The notes under the pieces: model-generated | What the model saw: only the letters and a program-made list of their open reading frames with translations | Database searches by the model: none | What the model was told of the DNA's origin: nothing | NCBI GenBank assembly: GCA_036376245.1 | Contig: DASVAS010000046.1 | Span: 1 to 64,000, forward strand | Reading direction: 5' to 3' | Length of the DNA stretch: 64,000 bases | From: DATARR01 sp036376245 | GTDB taxonomy: Bacteria > Acidobacteriota > Thermoanaerobaculia > Multivoradales > UBA5704 | Part shown: positions 8,239-17,452 of the stretch, in pieces | How positions within the stretch are numbered: the stretch's first letter is position 1 | Layout of the letters: the number at the start of each line of letters is the position of its first letter | Made by a program: the position numbers and the translations under genes

Positions 8239-10302
8239 ATGGAAGAGCCCGACGTGAAGTCCCAGCCGGACCAGGCGTTGCGCCCGGTCGTCCACGAGAA
8301 GGCGGAGGCCGAGGCCACCGCTCTCCCCGAGAACGCCTATCTGCCGCTCGCTCCCGGCGAGGTCTACCGGCCGCTGGTCCCCGCCGGCGTTTCCCAGGCG
8401 GAAACCACGGCGCGCTCCGTGGGCTGGGGCATCTTCCTCTGCGTGATCTTCACCATCGCCTCCGCCTATTCGGGCCTCAAGGTCGGCCAGGTCATGGAGG
8501 CTTCCATCCCCATCTCCATCCTGGCCATCGGCCTCGCCCGGGTCTACCGCCGCCGCTCGACGCTGCTGGAAAACGTCATCCTCACCAACATCGGCGGCAC
8601 CTCCGGGGCGATCGTGGCCGGCGCCATCTTCACCCTGCCGGCCCTCTACATCCTCAAGCTCGACCCGCACCCGCTTCAGACCTCGCTGATCCTGGTCGCC
8701 GGCGGCGCCCTGGGCGTCCTCTTCCTGATCCCCCTGCGGCGCTACTTCGTGCGCGAGACGCACGGCCAGTTCCCGTACCCCGAGGCCACCGCCATCACCG
8801 AGGTGCTGGTGACCGGCGAGAAGGGGGGATCGCAGGCCAAGCTCCTGCTTCAGGCCACCGCCATCTCCGGCGTCTACGATTTCTTCGTCACCACCTTCCA
8901 CGTCTGGCGCGAGGTCGTCAATCTCCAGTTCCTGTCGCCCGTGCGCGACCTGGCCGAGCGCTGGCGGATGGTGTTCGGGTTCGACGCCATCTCCTTCATC
9001 CTCGGCCTCGGCTACGTGATGGGCCTGCGCTCGTCCATGATCCTGTGCGCCGGCGGCTTCCTGTCGAGCTTCGTCCTCGTGCCGCTGATCTGGATGATCG
9101 GCCGCGGCGCGCCGGAGCTGATCGTCTATCCCGGCACCACGCCGATCGCGGAGCTGGGAGCCTCGGAGATCTTCCGCGGCTACGTGCGCTTCATCGGCGT
9201 CGGCGCCATCGCCACCGCCGGCATCTTCGGCATCGTCAAGTCGCTGCGCATCGTCGCCGGCTCGTTCTCCATCGCGGCCAAGGCGTTCCGCCACGGCGAA
9301 GACTCCGGCGTCGAGCGCACGGACCGCGACATGCCGATCACCACCATCCTGATCGGCGTGGTCATCGCGACGGTGGCGATCGGGGTGTTCTTCACCACCC
9401 TCCAGGGGGCGGGTCTGACCGTCGCCCTGGTGGGACTGGCGCTGACCCTGGTCTTCTCGTTCTTCTTCGCCTCGGTGGCGGCCAACGCCATCGCCACCAC
9501 GGCCCGCAATCCGGTCTCGGGGATGACGATGCTGACCATCATCGTCTCCTCCGTGGTGCTGCTCCGCTTCGGGCTCTCGGGCACCACCGGCATGTTCTTC
9601 GTCATGGCCGTCGCCGGCATGGTCTGCACGGCGCTGTCGGTCTCGGGCCAGACGATCACCGACCTCAAGACGGGCTACTGGCTGGGCTCGACGCCGGCCG
9701 CGCAGGAGCGGGTGAAGTTCCTGGGCATCCTCTTCTCGGCCGTGGCGGCGGCGCTGACCATCGTGCTGCTGGCCAAGGCGTTCCAGTTCGGCGCGGCGGC
9801 CCCGGGGGACACCCGCGAGGTGCTGGCGGCGCCCCAGGCCTCCATCATGCAGGCCCTGGTGCAGGGCTTCATGAGCCAGCAGCCGGTGGCCTACATCCTG
9901 TTCGCCGTGGGCGCGGTGATCGCCCTGATCATGGAGATGCTCGGCGTGCCGGCGCTGATCTTCGCTCTCGGCATGTACCTCCCGCTGGAGCTCAACACGC
10001 CGGCCCTGGTGGGCGGCTTCCTGGCGCACTGGGTCGGGAAGCGGTCCGAGCGCGTGGGCGGCGAGGAGGGCCGGGGCATGCGCGAGCGCGGCGTCATCAT
10101 CGCTTCCGGACTGATGGCCGGCGGCGCCCTCGGCGGCGTCTTCGGCGCGGCCCTGCGTCTGTTCCCCTGGTACTCGGAGGACCTGATCCGTACCCCGTTC
10201 TACGACAACATACCGGTCTCCCAGACGGTCTCGATCGTCCTCTTCCTGGGGCTGTGCGTCTACCTGTGGCGGGGATCGGTGGGGAGAGCGAAGGCGCGGT
10301 AG
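8239..10302 (+). CDS. OPT-family oligopeptide transporter
   Basis: The 687-residue integral membrane protein belongs to the OPT superfamily, which imports peptides or metal chelates by proton symport. The start at 8239 has CAGGAGGATGGG in front. Family marks are SAYSGLKVGQVMEASIPISI in the first membrane segment, FPYPEATAITEVL, and many hydrophobic helices through to residue 680 (about 14-16 by eye). The LanC gene begins 11 nt after the stop, so the two are very likely one transcript. Substrate cannot be told. Confidence 0.9.
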   Translation: MEEPDVKSQPDQALRPVVHEKAEAEATALPENAYLPLAPGEVYRPLVPAGVSQAETTARSVGWGIFLCVIFTIASAYSGLKVGQVMEASIPISILAIGLARVYRRRSTLLENVILTNIGGTSGAIVAGAIFTLPALYILKLDPHPLQTSLILVAGGALGVLFLIPLRRYFVRETHGQFPYPEATAITEVLVTGEKGGSQAKLLLQATAISGVYDFFVTTFHVWREVVNLQFLSPVRDLAERWRMVFGFDAISFILGLGYVMGLRSSMILCAGGFLSSFVLVPLIWMIGRGAPELIVYPGTTPIAELGASEIFRGYVRFIGVGAIATAGIFGIVKSLRIVAGSFSIAAKAFRHGEDSGVERTDRDMPITTILIGVVIATVAIGVFFTTLQGAGLTVALVGLALTLVFSFFFASVAANAIATTARNPVSGMTMLTIIVSSVVLLRFGLSGTTGMFFVMAVAGMVCTALSVSGQTITDLKTGYWLGSTPAAQERVKFLGILFSAVAAALTIVLLAKAFQFGAAAPGDTREVLAAPQASIMQALVQGFMSQQPVAYILFAVGAVIALIMEMLGVPALIFALGMYLPLELNTPALVGGFLAHWVGKRSERVGGEEGRGMRERGVIIASGLMAGGALGGVFGAALRLFPWYSEDLIRTPFYDNIPVSQTVSIVLFLGLCVYLWRGSVGRAKAR

Positions 10303-10313
10303 GATAGCGCGCC

Positions 10314-11609
10314 ATGAAATCCGGATCCTGGCGCCCGCTGCTGGAAGGGGATCTCGCGGCGCGGGCGCGCGAGGCCGTGGGCGCGATCGCCGAAGCGGTC
10401 CGGACAGTCCCGCCGCCGGAGAGCCTCAATGAATGGGTGCAGACCGTGCGGGAGGCCACGCTCGCCAGCGGCAAGCCGGGCATGGCGCTCCTGTTCGGCT
10501 ACCTGGCCCTGGGCGGCGGCCCGGATTCCGAGCGCTGGCTGGAGCTGACGGAGAGCTGCCTGGACGAGGCCGTGGAGGCGCTCTCCCAGGTGCCGATGAT
10601 GCCGGGCCTTTACAGCGGCTTCATCAGCGTCGCCTGGGCCGCGGAGCACCTGGACCGGGTGATGGGCGCGGAGGAGGAGCCGGGCGAAGATCCCAACGAG
10701 GAGATCGACCAGGAGCTCCTCGCCATCCTCGCGCCATCCCCCTGGACGGGGCACTACGACCTCATCAGCGGCCTGGTCGGATTCGGGGTCTACGCCGTGG
10801 AGCGGCTCCCTCGCCCCACGGCCGTCCAGTGCCTGGAGACCATCGTGGACCGCCTGGAAGAGATGGCCGTCCCGCAGGCTCCGGGCATCACCTGGCACAG
10901 TCCCGTGGAGCTCATCGCCCCCCACCTGCGGGAGTCCATGCCGCAGGGGTACTACAACCTCGGCGTGGCCCATGGCGTGCCGGGCGTGATCGCCCTGCTG
11001 GCCGAGGCCTGCCGGGCGGGAGTGCGCGTGGAGACGGCGCGGCCTCTCCTGGACGGCGCCGTCCGCTGGCTGCTGGCCCAGCGGCGTCCGGACGACGGAA
11101 GCTCCTGCTTCGCCACCTGGATCAGCCCCGGCGTCGAGCCCAGGCCCTCCCGCCTCGCCTGGTGCTACGGGGACGCGGGCGTCGCCGCCTCGCTCCTCGT
11201 GGCGGCGCGGGCGGTGGGGGAGGACGCCTGGGAACGCGAAGCCCTCGACATCGCCGCCCGTTCGACCCGGATTCCGCGCGAAGCCTCCGGGATCGTCGAC
11301 CCCGGGCTCTGCCATGGAGCGGTGGGGCTGGGCCACCTCTACAACCGGATCTATCAGGCGACCGGCGAAGAGCTCTTCGCCGACACGGCCCGCTTCTGGT
11401 TCAGCGAGGGACTCGACATGCGCCGGCCGGACGCGGGCGTCGCGGGTTTCTCCGCCTGGGATTCCTCCTTGGGAGAGGCGGCGCAATGGGTGGATGAGCC
11501 CGGCTTCCTCACCGGCGCCACCGGCGTCGGCCTGGCGCTGCTCGCGGCCACCTCCGGCATCGAGCCGGAATGGGACCGGGTGCTGCTGGTGACGGTCCCG
11601 CCCCGCTGA
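10314..11609 (+). CDS. LanC-like lanthionine cyclase / glutathione-adduct enzyme
   Basis: This 431-residue LanC-fold protein has the zinc ligands in place: Cys284 in RLAWCYGDAG, Cys333-His334 in LCHGAVGLGH, and the catalytic His in VAHGVPGV (about 220). LanC cyclases add Cys thiols to dehydrated Ser/Thr to build lanthionine rings; LanC-like proteins without a LanB can instead handle glutathione adducts. No dehydratase lies in this window. It is tied to an OPT peptide transporter 11 nt upstream and abuts the convergent pepT stop. Lanthipeptide-like precursors occur at 4690 and 63362, so it may serve them in trans (inference). Confidence 0.9.
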   Translation: MKSGSWRPLLEGDLAARAREAVGAIAEAVRTVPPPESLNEWVQTVREATLASGKPGMALLFGYLALGGGPDSERWLELTESCLDEAVEALSQVPMMPGLYSGFISVAWAAEHLDRVMGAEEEPGEDPNEEIDQELLAILAPSPWTGHYDLISGLVGFGVYAVERLPRPTAVQCLETIVDRLEEMAVPQAPGITWHSPVELIAPHLRESMPQGYYNLGVAHGVPGVIALLAEACRAGVRVETARPLLDGAVRWLLAQRRPDDGSSCFATWISPGVEPRPSRLAWCYGDAGVAASLLVAARAVGEDAWEREALDIAARSTRIPREASGIVDPGLCHGAVGLGHLYNRIYQATGEELFADTARFWFSEGLDMRRPDAGVAGFSAWDSSLGEAAQWVDEPGFLTGATGVGLALLAATSGIEPEWDRVLLVTVPPR

Positions 11610-12851
11610 CTACGCCCTCTCCTCCCAGATCCGGCAGAGGTGGACGATCACCTCCACCGCCTTCTCCATGTCCTGCGCCGAGACCCATTCGAACCGCGAG
11701 TGGAAGCTCTGCTCGCCGGCGAAGACGTTGGGCGTCGGCAGGTTCATGAAGCTCAGCTTGGAGCCGTCGGTGCCGCCGCGGATGGGCTTCTCTCGCGGCT
11801 CGATGCCGGCGCGGCGCACCGCCTCGCGGGCGTTCTCGACCACGTCCGGGTGGTGGTCCAGCACCTCGCGCATGTTGCGGTAGCTCTCCTCGACCTTGGA
11901 CTCGTAGGACGCCCCCGGCCAGTCCGCCACGGTCTGCCGGGCGAGGTCCTCCAGGAAGTCCTCCTTCTCCTTGAGCCCCGGCGTCTTGAAATCGCGGATC
12001 AGCACCTTGACCGAGGTCTTGTCCACGCTGGCGGTGACCACGTACGGATGGACGTAGCCCTCGTAACCGTCGGTGGTCTCGGGGGACATCTGCCGCGGCA
12101 TGCGGTTGATGAAATCGGCGGCGACCTTGATGGCGTTGACCATCAGCCCCTTGGCGTAGCCCGGGTGGGTGTTGCGCCCCTGGAAGGTGAACGTCATGGC
12201 GTCGGCGGAGAAGCTCTCGTACTCGATCTCGCCGCGGGCGCCGCCGTCCATGGTGTAGGCGTATTTGGCCCCGAACTTCGGCACGTCGAAGTACTTGGTG
12301 CCGGTGCCCACCTCCTCGTCGGGGGTGAAGCCGATGCGGATCGTCCCGTGCGGGATCTCCGGATGCGCCATCAGGTACTCGGCGGCGGCCATGATCTCGG
12401 CCACGCCGGCCTTGTTGTCCGCGCCCAGCAGGGTGGTGCCCGAGGCGGTGATGATGTCGTCTCCGATCCGCTCCTTGAGGTAGGGGATCTCGGACGGCCG
12501 CAGCACCGCGCCGGGGTCGTCCGGCAGCACGATGTCCCCGCCCTGGTAGTTCCTGTGGACGATCGGCTTGACCCCGGCGCCGCTCATCTCCGGCGAGGTG
12601 TCCACGTGGGCGATGAAGCCGATGACCGGCACGTCCGCCTTCTGTGAGGTCGCCGGGATGGTCGCCATGACGTAGCCGTGCTCGTCGAGCGCGGCGTCGG
12701 AGAGACCCAGGGCCTTCAGCTCCTCGACCAGCAGGCGCGACAGCTCGAGCTGCTTGGCCGTGCTGGGATAGGTGTCGGACGTCTCGGACGACTGGGTGTC
12801 GTACGTCACGTAGCGCAGGAATCGTTCGACGCAGGAGTAGCGTTCGCTCAC
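11610..12851 (-). CDS. pepT: Peptidase T (tripeptidase, M20B)
   Basis: The 413-residue protein is a cytoplasmic zinc aminotripeptidase. Motifs: FIAHVDTSPE (first metal His-Asp), LLGADNKAGVAEI (bridging Asp), FTPDEEVGTG (catalytic and metal Glu), YTMDGG and GGTDGSKLSFM with its downstream His. Length is normal for PepT (about 408). AAGGAGGGTTGCC precedes the ATG. It converges on the LanC gene with no gap between the two stop codons. A peptide importer and a peptidase close together suit peptide scavenging. Confidence 0.95.
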   Translation of the reverse strand: MSERYSCVERFLRYVTYDTQSSETSDTYPSTAKQLELSRLLVEELKALGLSDAALDEHGYVMATIPATSQKADVPVIGFIAHVDTSPEMSGAGVKPIVHRNYQGGDIVLPDDPGAVLRPSEIPYLKERIGDDIITASGTTLLGADNKAGVAEIMAAAEYLMAHPEIPHGTIRIGFTPDEEVGTGTKYFDVPKFGAKYAYTMDGGARGEIEYESFSADAMTFTFQGRNTHPGYAKGLMVNAIKVAADFINRMPRQMSPETTDGYEGYVHPYVVTASVDKTSVKVLIRDFKTPGLKEKEDFLEDLARQTVADWPGASYESKVEESYRNMREVLDHHPDVVENAREAVRRAGIEPREKPIRGGTDGSKLSFMNLPTPNVFAGEQSFHSRFEWVSAQDMEKAVEVIVHLCRIWEERA

Positions 12852-12969
12852 GGGGCAACCCTCCTTGGAGGGGGAAGGCTAGCATGGCGGGCGTCGCACC
12901 GGTCTGGCGTATATCGGATTGAGGGGGTCGGCGGGCCGCCGCCGTTCTTCCCTCGGAAGGGGGGTTCTC

Positions 12970-13890
12970 ATGAAGCGCTATCTTCTGCTCCTCGCCGTCT
13001 CCGTCCTCCTGCTCAGCCCGTCCGTCCGGGCGCAGAAGGTCGACTGGTTCTGCGCCGAGCCCGAGGTGGACGACGCCACCACCGCCCGGGTGAACGCCCT
13101 CCTGGAGAAGAAGAAACAGGACCGCCTCAAGTCGATCATGGACAGACCCTCAGGGGGCGGTGGCACCGCCCCCGGCGCCCCGGCCCCGCCGCCCGCGTCG
13201 GAGGCTCCGAAGACGATTCCCGTGGCGGTCCACGTCATCACGGCCGGCAAGGAGGGGCACGTCCCGCGCGAGGTGTTCGACGTCCTCCTGCAGAACCTCA
13301 ACTGGGGATACCGGGAGACGCCGTTCCGCTTCCGGATCCAGGCGGTGGAGTACACGGACAACCCCGAATGGCACGAGCGGTGCGGCCTGAATTCCGCCAA
13401 CGAGGTCGCGATGAAGCAGCGCCTCGCGGTCGATCCCGAGCACGTCCTCAACCTCTACATCTGCAAGCCCGAGGGGGGCACGGTACCGTCCGGCACCGTC
13501 GGCTACGGCTACTACCCCTGGAAGAGTCCGGAGAAGCCCTATCTGCACGGCGTGGTGCTGCATCCGCGCGCCCTGCCCATGGAAGGCGCCATTCCGGAGC
13601 GCAACCGCGGCATGACGCTGGTTCACGAGGTGGGCCATTACCTGGGCCTCTACCACACCTTCGACGGCGGCTGCGGCGACGCCAAGGGCGACTTCGTGGA
13701 CGACACCCCCACGCAGGGCGGCCCCACCATGAAGTGCAACATGGGCTACGACAGTTGCCCCGGGGTGGCGGGGACGGACGACGTGGCCAACTACATGAAC
13801 TACACCAACGACGAATGCATGGCCCATTTCACGCCGGGGCAGATCCAGCGGATGATCGACTCCGTGGAGGTGTTCCGCCCCGGGCTGTAA
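12970..13890 (+). CDS. Secreted zinc metalloprotease, M43 (pappalysin-like) family
   Basis: The 306-residue protein has a signal peptide (MKRYLLLLAVSVLLLSPSVRA) and a metzincin-type active site HEVGHYLGLYHTF (zinc-binding HExxHxxGxxH) at about residues 219-231, followed by DDTPTQ and the Met-turn in ANYMNYTND, all typical of M43B pappalysin/ulilysin-like proteases. Mature Cys residues are conserved in number with that group. A short Gly/Pro/Ala-rich stretch separates the N-terminal region from the protease. Likely a scavenging exoenzyme. Confidence 0.92.
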   Translation: MKRYLLLLAVSVLLLSPSVRAQKVDWFCAEPEVDDATTARVNALLEKKKQDRLKSIMDRPSGGGGTAPGAPAPPPASEAPKTIPVAVHVITAGKEGHVPREVFDVLLQNLNWGYRETPFRFRIQAVEYTDNPEWHERCGLNSANEVAMKQRLAVDPEHVLNLYICKPEGGTVPSGTVGYGYYPWKSPEKPYLHGVVLHPRALPMEGAIPERNRGMTLVHEVGHYLGLYHTFDGGCGDAKGDFVDDTPTQGGPTMKCNMGYDSCPGVAGTDDVANYMNYTNDECMAHFTPGQIQRMIDSVEVFRPGL

Positions 13891-13990
13891 CCCCGCCGAG
13901 CCAGAGTTGATTTCGTTGGCGCGCAAATTCAAATTTGTGCACCTCTATTGGTGAGGAGCGGAAAAACCGCTCCCGCTCAGGAGGTGACAC

Positions 13991-14953
13991 ATGCGGAGCA
14001 ACATCTGGCGGTCGTTGTGGATAGGTCTGTTGCTAGTACTGACCCTGGGGGCAGGCCCCCTGGCGGCGCAGTACCCCTATGTCATGCAGTGGTGGCCCGA
14101 CGAGTATCAGTTGGCGGATCTCGATCCGACGTGGGTGGGGGACGTCGAGCTGCCGGGCGATTCGAGCTGGACCTGGTTCACGCAGCTCAACGCCTCGGCC
14201 ACGCAGATCCTGGTCGCCGCGCCGGAGCATTCCGTCCCTTACATGAAGGGGATCGACTTCGACGGCACGACGACCAGCAGCACGCTGCAGTTGACTTTCG
14301 CCGAGCCCGGCGTCTATTCCGTGACCATTCATTATCAGAACGCGCCGACCCGCACCTACATGCTGTTCGTCGGCGCCAAGAAGCAGAAGATCCGTTGTGA
14401 CGCGCGCGATCCCCTGGTCTTCGGCATCCGGCAGTACGTGCCGCCCGCCCACGACCTCTACACGGTCAACTCCAGCACTCCGGACGGCTATCTCGACTGC
14501 GCCCGCGTGGCCCTCGTCGGCGAGGTCAACGTCAACGGCTGGAACGCGTTGCGGGCCGCGATCAAAAACCGTGTGGCGGCCCTGGGCCGGCCGATCACGG
14601 TCTTCGCGCTGTCGCACGGCGACGTCAGCCAGCAGACGCCGGCTCCCGCCTTCACGATCTTCAACAACAACGCCAACGTGGGGATCATGACTGCCGCGCC
14701 GGCCGCCGGCGGCCTCGGTGGCGTCAAGGGGGAGGTGACCCAGTACAACACCTTCTCCTGCTGCACGGGCAAGGACGTGAACGCCCCGCCGGCCGGCGGT
14801 CCGCACCTGCTGGACGCCCTCGCGGCGGGCCTCACCATCGTGGGGCAGCGGGCGACCGCCTCCGGCTGGGACCGCGTGACGGTCTGCCTGCCCACCGGCC
14901 GCCGCGCGGCTTCGCTCTACACGGTCCGCGGCGCCAACCTGGTGGTCCGCTGA
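13991..14953 (+). CDS. Secreted protein of unknown function
   Basis: The 320-residue product has a signal peptide (ending LGAGPLAAQ, about residue 26) and a strong AGGAGGTGACAC before ATG. The middle (residues about 60-130) reads like a beta-sandwich (STLQLTFAEPGVYSVTIHY). The second half holds an alpha/beta-looking stretch with VFALSHGDVS and FSCCTGKDVN. I recognise no catalytic family. It is followed by a long hairpin of 9-bp repeats that could end transcription. Confidence 0.75.
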   Translation: MRSNIWRSLWIGLLLVLTLGAGPLAAQYPYVMQWWPDEYQLADLDPTWVGDVELPGDSSWTWFTQLNASATQILVAAPEHSVPYMKGIDFDGTTTSSTLQLTFAEPGVYSVTIHYQNAPTRTYMLFVGAKKQKIRCDARDPLVFGIRQYVPPAHDLYTVNSSTPDGYLDCARVALVGEVNVNGWNALRAAIKNRVAALGRPITVFALSHGDVSQQTPAPAFTIFNNNANVGIMTAAPAAGGLGGVKGEVTQYNTFSCCTGKDVNAPPAGGPHLLDALAAGLTIVGQRATASGWDRVTVCLPTGRRAASLYTVRGANLVVR

Positions 14954-14965
14954 TCGCCTGAAAAC

Positions 14966-15062
14966 AAGGACCTAAAGGACATAAAGGACCCTAAGGACCT
15001 AAGGGACAGCAGCGTTGTTGTCCTTGACGTCCTTTGGGTCCTTTATGTCCTTTAGGTCCTTT
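14966..15062. repeat. Inverted repeat whose arms are tandem 9-bp units (GGAC-type)
   Basis: Two arms (14966-15008 and 15019-15062) are nearly perfect reverse complements around a 10-nt loop. Each arm is itself made of 9-bp units of the form GGACnnnAR (for example GGACCTAAA, GGACATAAA). The same unit plan recurs at 33867-33977 with other bases at n. Placed just after a stop codon, it may also act as a terminator. The nine-base period would read as three-residue repeats (K-D-x) if translated, but no start or ribosome site is present. Confidence 0.85.
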
Positions 15063-15175
15063 GCCTTTGTCCTTCAGCCAGCGGCAACTCCCGCATATTC
15101 CTATCTGGATAGTAAATCCTGCTGAGAGTAGGATTGCGGCACCAAGGAGACCAGATACGCTGAGCAACGACCAGC

Positions 15176-15754
15176 ATGCGGATCGCGATCTCGGGCACTC
15201 ACGCTGCAGGGAAGTCTACTCTGGTCGAGGAGTTGGCCGGCGCCCTTCCGGAGCACCTGACGGTCGACGAGCCCTACTACCTGCTGGAAGAGGAAGGCCA
15301 TCAGTTTCCGGAGATGCCGTCCATCGAGGACTTCGAGCTGCAATTGGAACGATCGATCGAGTGTCTGAACAGTGGCGAGCCGGACGTCATCTTCGACCGG
15401 TGCCCGGCGGATCTCCTGGGCTATCTGCTCACGCATCGCGACGCCGGCCTGTTCAACCTGGGCCGGTGGCTGCCCAGGGCTCGCGCCGCGATCAGGACGC
15501 TCGATCTGATCGTCTTCGTTCCCATCGAAGAGCGCGACCGCATCGCCCTTCCCTGGGCGATGGACGCCGATTTCAGGGCGCGGGTCGACGAGACGCTGCG
15601 GGAAATCCTCCTGGACAATTCCTTGGGCTTCGACGTGGATGTGCTGCCGGTCCAGGGCTCTCCGCGTGATCGGGTTCGGCGCGTGCTCACGCATCTCAGC
15701 CTCCCGTCTCCAACCCCCACGCCCACGCCAGGGTCTCCGCCACCCGGCGGTTGA
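15176..15754 (+). CDS. P-loop NTPase / kinase-like protein (AAA_28-like)
   Basis: The 192-residue protein opens with MRIAISGTHAAGKSTLVEEL, a Walker A motif in the form common to small-molecule and nucleoside kinases, and has IFDRCPADLLGYL and LIVFVPIEERDRI, which resemble the Walker B/lid parts of that fold. No substrate can be assigned. Its last 58 nt overlap the convergent aminotransferase gene, and the Pro/Thr-rich tail (SPTPTPTPGSPPPGG) probably results from that overlap rather than from selection on this protein. The ribosome site is weak. Confidence 0.72.
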   Translation: MRIAISGTHAAGKSTLVEELAGALPEHLTVDEPYYLLEEEGHQFPEMPSIEDFELQLERSIECLNSGEPDVIFDRCPADLLGYLLTHRDAGLFNLGRWLPRARAAIRTLDLIVFVPIEERDRIALPWAMDADFRARVDETLREILLDNSLGFDVDVLPVQGSPRDRVRRVLTHLSLPSPTPTPTPGSPPPGG

Positions 15755-17408
15755 TCTTTTCGTCCTTGACCGCGACCCGCAGGGCGTGGGGGCCCAGCGC
15801 GGCGCTGGTGGCGCCGCTGTCGCGCAGGAAGACGCCGCGCTCGCGGCAGCGCTCGCAAAAGGTGGCCGCGTCCGGTCCCCGGCGGGGGAGGAGACAGAGG
15901 ACCCAGTTCGCCACGCCGGGCAGGACCTCGGTCCCGGGCAGGACCCGCCGCAGGTCCGCCGCCAAGCCCTCCCGCAGCTTCGCCGTCTCCCGGTAGCGAT
16001 GAGCGTAGTAATCCGGATCCCGCAGAGCGGCCACCGCCGCGATCTGGGCCGGCAGGCTGACCGCCCAGGGCGGAGTCAGCGAGCGCAGCTCCCTTGCCAG
16101 ATGCGGCGGACCGCACAGGTAGGCCGCCCGGGCGCCGCTCAGCGCGTAGACCTTCGACAACGATTTGCAGACCACCCCGTTGGCGCTCCCCGCCGACCAG
16201 GTCTCCATGGACTCGCCGCTTCCCGCGTAATCGATGTAGGCCTCGTCGATCCACACCCGGGTGTGGGCCGGCGCCGCGTCCAGGAGGGGCTCCAGGACGG
16301 AGCGGGGGAGGAGCTGGCCCGTGGGATTGTTCGGGTTCACCAGCACCAGCAGGTCGTAGCGCCGCCGCCGCAGACGTGCCAGCAGCTCCTCCGGATCGAG
16401 GTCGTACCCCTGCGCGCGAGAGAGTCGGAGCTGATCGGTCCGGCAGCCCACGATCCTCTCCAGGACGTGGGCGTACTCGCCGTACGTGGGGTCCGGCAGC
16501 AGGACGCGGGAAGCCGGCGTCAGCCAATGCCGGAAGGCCAGGAAGACCAGGCTGGACGAGCCCGCGCCCAGGACCAGGGATTCGGGAGGCACGCCCCGGA
16601 CCTCGGCGATGGCGCGGGCGAGGCCGCGGCCGTCCGTGGGCGGCGACGTCCGCAGCGCCCAGGGGAGGTGCTCGGAGATCGCCCGCAGGGCCTCCGGCGC
16701 CGGAGGGAACCAAGCGTCCAGGACGTCGGCGTTGACGATCTCGTCCTTCCGCTCCAGGGTCTCGAAGGTTTCGCCGATGGCTTCGAAGAAGGCGCCGCCG
16801 TGGAAGCAGGCCTCCTCCTGGAACGGCACGCCGAGCTTCCAGTCCACGCCGCGGCGGAGCTTGCGGAGCAGGGGAGCGAAGCGGGCCGCCGACGTCCGCA
16901 GGCGGGCCATGGTCGCGGTCATCAGCTCGTAGACGACCTGTCCGGACTGGGCGCGCGGACCGAGGGGCCGCAGCCCGGCCTTGCGGTAGAAGCCCAGCAG
17001 CTCGCGGCGGCCGATGGCCACCACCCGCGTCCCGCCTCGCGACTCGGCCAGCCGGAAGGCGGCGTACATGAGCAGGAACGCCAGCGCCCGCCCCCGGCTC
17101 CGCGGCGGCACGGTCAGCAGCCGGACCTCCCAGAGCCCGTCGTCGAAGGGGAAGGGGATCTCCTCGCGGGAGAAATACTTGTCGACGGAGTAGCGGCCCT
17201 GGCCCGGAGGCGTCAGGCTGACGAAGCCGGCGATCTCCCCGTTTTCCGCCGCCACCACATACTCGTTGTAGTCATCCAGGGGATCGCTGAGCCGCTCCTC
17301 CGCGTTGAGGGCGTGCTGTCCAAGCTCGGCGGCGTAGACCGCGTGGCGCATCCGGTAGATGGCCTCGCGTTCACCGCCCTCCGCGAGTGCCAGCCGGATG
17401 CGGTTCAT
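15696..17408 (-). CDS. GNAT acetyltransferase domain fused to a histidinol-phosphate aminotransferase-like enzyme
   Basis: In this 570-residue protein residues 1-170 form an N-acyltransferase/GNAT-like domain (EVRLLTVPPRSRGRALAFLL is the acetyl-CoA loop). From about 220 a fold-type I aminotransferase begins: VLGAGSSSLVFLAF, VNPNNPTGQLL, VWIDEAYIDYAG and the PLP lysine in CKSLSKVYALSGARAAYL. This order is that of HisC/CobD-like enzymes. Free HisC is about 350 residues, so the fusion adds a whole enzyme. A bifunctional role in making an acylated amino compound is possible. The gene is not in a histidine operon. It overlaps the convergent kinase gene by 59 nt. Confidence 0.85.
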   Translation of the reverse strand: MNRIRLALAEGGEREAIYRMRHAVYAAELGQHALNAEERLSDPLDDYNEYVVAAENGEIAGFVSLTPPGQGRYSVDKYFSREEIPFPFDDGLWEVRLLTVPPRSRGRALAFLLMYAAFRLAESRGGTRVVAIGRRELLGFYRKAGLRPLGPRAQSGQVVYELMTATMARLRTSAARFAPLLRKLRRGVDWKLGVPFQEEACFHGGAFFEAIGETFETLERKDEIVNADVLDAWFPPAPEALRAISEHLPWALRTSPPTDGRGLARAIAEVRGVPPESLVLGAGSSSLVFLAFRHWLTPASRVLLPDPTYGEYAHVLERIVGCRTDQLRLSRAQGYDLDPEELLARLRRRRYDLLVLVNPNNPTGQLLPRSVLEPLLDAAPAHTRVWIDEAYIDYAGSGESMETWSAGSANGVVCKSLSKVYALSGARAAYLCGPPHLARELRSLTPPWAVSLPAQIAAVAALRDPDYYAHRYRETAKLREGLAADLRRVLPGTEVLPGVANWVLCLLPRRGPDAATFCERCRERGVFLRDSGATSAALGPHALRVAVKDEKINRRVAETLAWAWGLETGG

Positions 17409-17452
17409 GGGGAAGATGATACTGTGAGCCAGGATTTTCCCGGAGGATTGGA

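Noticed and set aside
8134..10029. Long minus-strand frame opposite the OPT transporter
   Set aside because: It is antisense to a clearly conserved membrane protein and its product is an Arg/His/Gly/Asp-rich mixture, typical of GC-rich shadow frames.
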